Shown here: piece after piece, positions 5,724 to 6,892 of the stretch
Numbering within the stretch: the stretch's first letter is position 1
How the letters are laid out: every line of letters starts with the position of its first letter
Source of the DNA: Acutalibacter sp.
GTDB taxonomy: Bacteria > Bacillota > Clostridia > Oscillospirales > Acutalibacteraceae
DNA: 6,892 nt
Assembly: GCA_022801475.1 (NCBI GenBank)
Contig: JAAWSH010000089.1
Location: forward strand, 1 to 6,892
Reading direction: 5' to 3'
Notes under the pieces: generated by a model
The model's input: only the letters and a program-made list of their open reading frames with translations
Told to the model about the DNA's origin: nothing
The model's database searches: none
Position numbers and translations under genes: made by a program

Positions 5724-6626
5724 TCATCCCTTAATGGAACCGATCATCACGCCCTTGACGAAGAATTTCTTCACGAAGGGGTACATGATCAGAACCGGCG
5801 CGCTGGACACAATGATCAGCGAATATTTCAGCAGGTCCGCCAACCCCTGCTGCTGCTCGGCCAGGGCTGTGTCTACCACCATGCTGGTGTCCATACTGTT
5901 CGCCACCAGAATTTCCCGTAAAATCAGCTGTAGGGGGAACTTCTCCGGCGAATTCAAATAGAGAAACGCGTTGAAATAATTGTTCCAGTGCCCCACCGCA
6001 TAGTACAGGGTAATCACCGCCATCACGGGCTTGGCCAGGGGAAGGACCATACTGAAAAAATATCGGGCGTCCGAGCAGCCGTCAATCTGCGAAGCTTCCA
6101 GCAGCGCCACTGGAATACTGCTCATTAAAAAAGTCCGGGCAATGATCAGGTTGAACACGCTAATCGCGCCGGGTATCACCAGCGCCCACATGGTGTCAAT
6201 CATCTTCAGGTCCTTGAGCAGGATATAATCTGGAATCATGCCGCCGTTGAACATCATGGTAAAGGTAAACAGAAACATAATCAGTCCCTTGTGGGGCATA
6301 TCCGGCCGAGACAGCGGGTAGGCCGCCACCATGGTAAAAATCAGGTTAATGGCTGTGCCCACCACTGTGTAGACAAAGGCGTTTTTATAGCTGTTCCAAA
6401 TACTGGGGTGCTTAAACACCGCCTTGTACCCCTCCAGCCCTGGGTCCACCGGCCACAAAAGCACCTTCCCGGAGGTGACCGCCTGGGCGGAAGAAAATGA
6501 CGCGGAGACAATGAAAATGAGCGGATACAGAATCAACAGCAGAAACAGGAACAAAAACCCATAGGTGATTCCATAGTAGACCTTATCGTCTAAGGAGAGC
6601 TTTACCTTGTTTTTTATATTTTCCAT
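5724..6626 (-). CDS. ABC transporter permease, LplC/YtcP type (carbohydrate uptake MalG-like)
   Basis: An integral membrane protein of 300 residues with about six hydrophobic segments (roughly 17-40, 83-103, 114-130, 146-166, 202-220, 268-286), the normal size and topology of a type I importer permease. The cytoplasmic EAA loop that docks on the ATPase reads EASQIDGCSDARYF...LPLAKP (177-200); the usual DGA is DGC here. Other family marks are SFSSAQAVTSGKVLLWP (43-59), YPLSRPD (103-109), FNGGMIPDY (126-134) and the C-terminal FFVKGVMIGSIKG. The start ATG 6626 has AAGGAGGG 7 nt upstream; this site overlaps the stop codon of the preceding permease (13-nt gap), so the two are cotranscribed and coupled. 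It pairs with the LplB-type permease encoded upstream and serves the lipoprotein encoded downstream. No ATPase gene is near. The membership is clear; the substrate is not. Confidence 0.95.
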   Translation of the reverse strand: MENIKNKVKLSLDDKVYYGITYGFLFLFLLLILYPLIFIVSASFSSAQAVTSGKVLLWPVDPGLEGYKAVFKHPSIWNSYKNAFVYTVVGTAINLIFTMVAAYPLSRPDMPHKGLIMFLFTFTMMFNGGMIPDYILLKDLKMIDTMWALVIPGAISVFNLIIARTFLMSSIPVALLEASQIDGCSDARYFFSMVLPLAKPVMAVITLYYAVGHWNNYFNAFLYLNSPEKFPLQLILREILVANSMDTSMVVDTALAEQQQGLADLLKYSLIIVSSAPVLIMYPFVKKFFVKGVMIGSIKG

Positions 6627-6633
6627 GGAAATT

Positions 6634-6641
6634 CCCTCCTT
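6634..6641 (-). promoter_or_regulatory. Ribosome binding site of the LplC-type permease overlapping the upstream stop codon
   Basis: AAGGAGGG on the minus strand ends 7 nt before ATG 6626 and shares bases with the TAA (6640-6642) of the LplB-type permease gene. This supports translational coupling of the two membrane subunits. Confidence 0.85.
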
Positions 6642-6892
6642 ACCACAGGCTGTTTTCGCCGATCTTACTGGATATGGTGTTCACGGTAACCAAAAGCGCC
6701 ATGTTGATCACCGAGTTAAACAGCCCAATGGCAGAGGCATAGGAAAAGTCGCTGCCCTGCACAAAGCTGACCTTATACACATAGGTGCTGATAATTTCAG
6801 AAGCGCTTAGGTTCAAGTCCGTTTGCATCAAATAGACCTTTTCAAAGCCAATGGACATGATATTGCCCGCGTTCATAATCAGCATAATGGTC
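6640..6892 (-). CDS. ABC transporter permease, LplB/YteP type, C-terminal fragment (5' end outside window)
   Basis: The frame is open at the window edge and ends at TAA 6640-6642, giving about the last 83 residues of the first permease of the importer. The sequence is typical of the LplB end: IMLIMNAGNIMSIGFEKVYL, then a periplasmic stretch with ISTYVYKVSFVQGSDFSYA, then a last membrane segment (GLFNSVINMALLVTVNTI) and the short cytoplasmic end SSKIGENSLW. The Met codon at 6885 is internal, not a start; the conserved Leu/Ile-rich helix before it runs off the window, as does the EAA loop. With the LplC-type permease it would form the membrane heterodimer. The operon promoter must lie further upstream, beyond 6892. 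Confidence 0.93.
   Translation of the reverse strand, partial: TIMLIMNAGNIMSIGFEKVYLMQTDLNLSASEIISTYVYKVSFVQGSDFSYASAIGLFNSVINMALLVTVNTISSKIGENSLW

Overview
The window looks like a chromosomal piece of a Gram-positive anaerobe of the Bacillota, most likely class Clostridia. This is inferred from strong AGGAGG-type ribosome binding sites spaced 7 nt from their starts, a lipoprotein ABC transporter of the LplA/YtcQ type without its own ATPase, and a Sapep/PepV-like M20 peptidase. Genes are moderately GC-rich by eye and intergenic stretches are AT-rich. No rRNA, tRNA, CRISPR array, insertion sequence or phage gene was recognised.

Layout. Positions 1-282 (+) hold the last 93 residues of a methyl-accepting chemotaxis protein, closed by a near-perfect rho-independent terminator (332-367). 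Positions 368-1311 form a roughly 940-base stretch without a recognisable gene. It holds two doubtful short minus-strand ORFs that overlap by an ATGA (446-604 and 601-924), then an AT-rich gap, then a minus-strand terminator (1149-1185) and a second hairpin (1245-1273). These last two belong to the 3' end of the minus-strand cluster.

Everything from 1312 to 6892 is coded on the minus strand. In transcription order (right to left) it reads: the C-terminal part of an LplB-type permease (6640-6892), a second permease of the LplC/YtcP type (5724-6626), a large lipoprotein solute-binding protein (3905-5629), a strong terminator (3745-3798), a uroporphyrinogen-decarboxylase-superfamily protein with the zinc-thiolate signature of corrinoid-linked methyltransferases (2757-3728), and an M20 metallopeptidase (1312-2754). 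The last two are separated by 2 nt, and the ribosome binding site of the peptidase lies in the last codons of its neighbour.

How the genes work together. The three transporter genes make an importer of the oligosaccharide/unknown-solute class, which normally borrows a shared MsmX-like ATPase encoded elsewhere. The terminator between the binding protein and the methyltransferase-like gene sits directly on the ribosome binding site of the latter. The two enzymes are therefore either expressed by read-through at a lower level or started from a promoter upstream of the hairpin. Linking uptake to a methyltransferase-like enzyme and a small-peptide hydrolase suggests a catabolic module for a small imported compound. 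The substrate cannot be read from the sequence. I see no convincing new biological system here; the most interesting points are the zinc motif in the UroD-like protein and the terminator-over-RBS arrangement.
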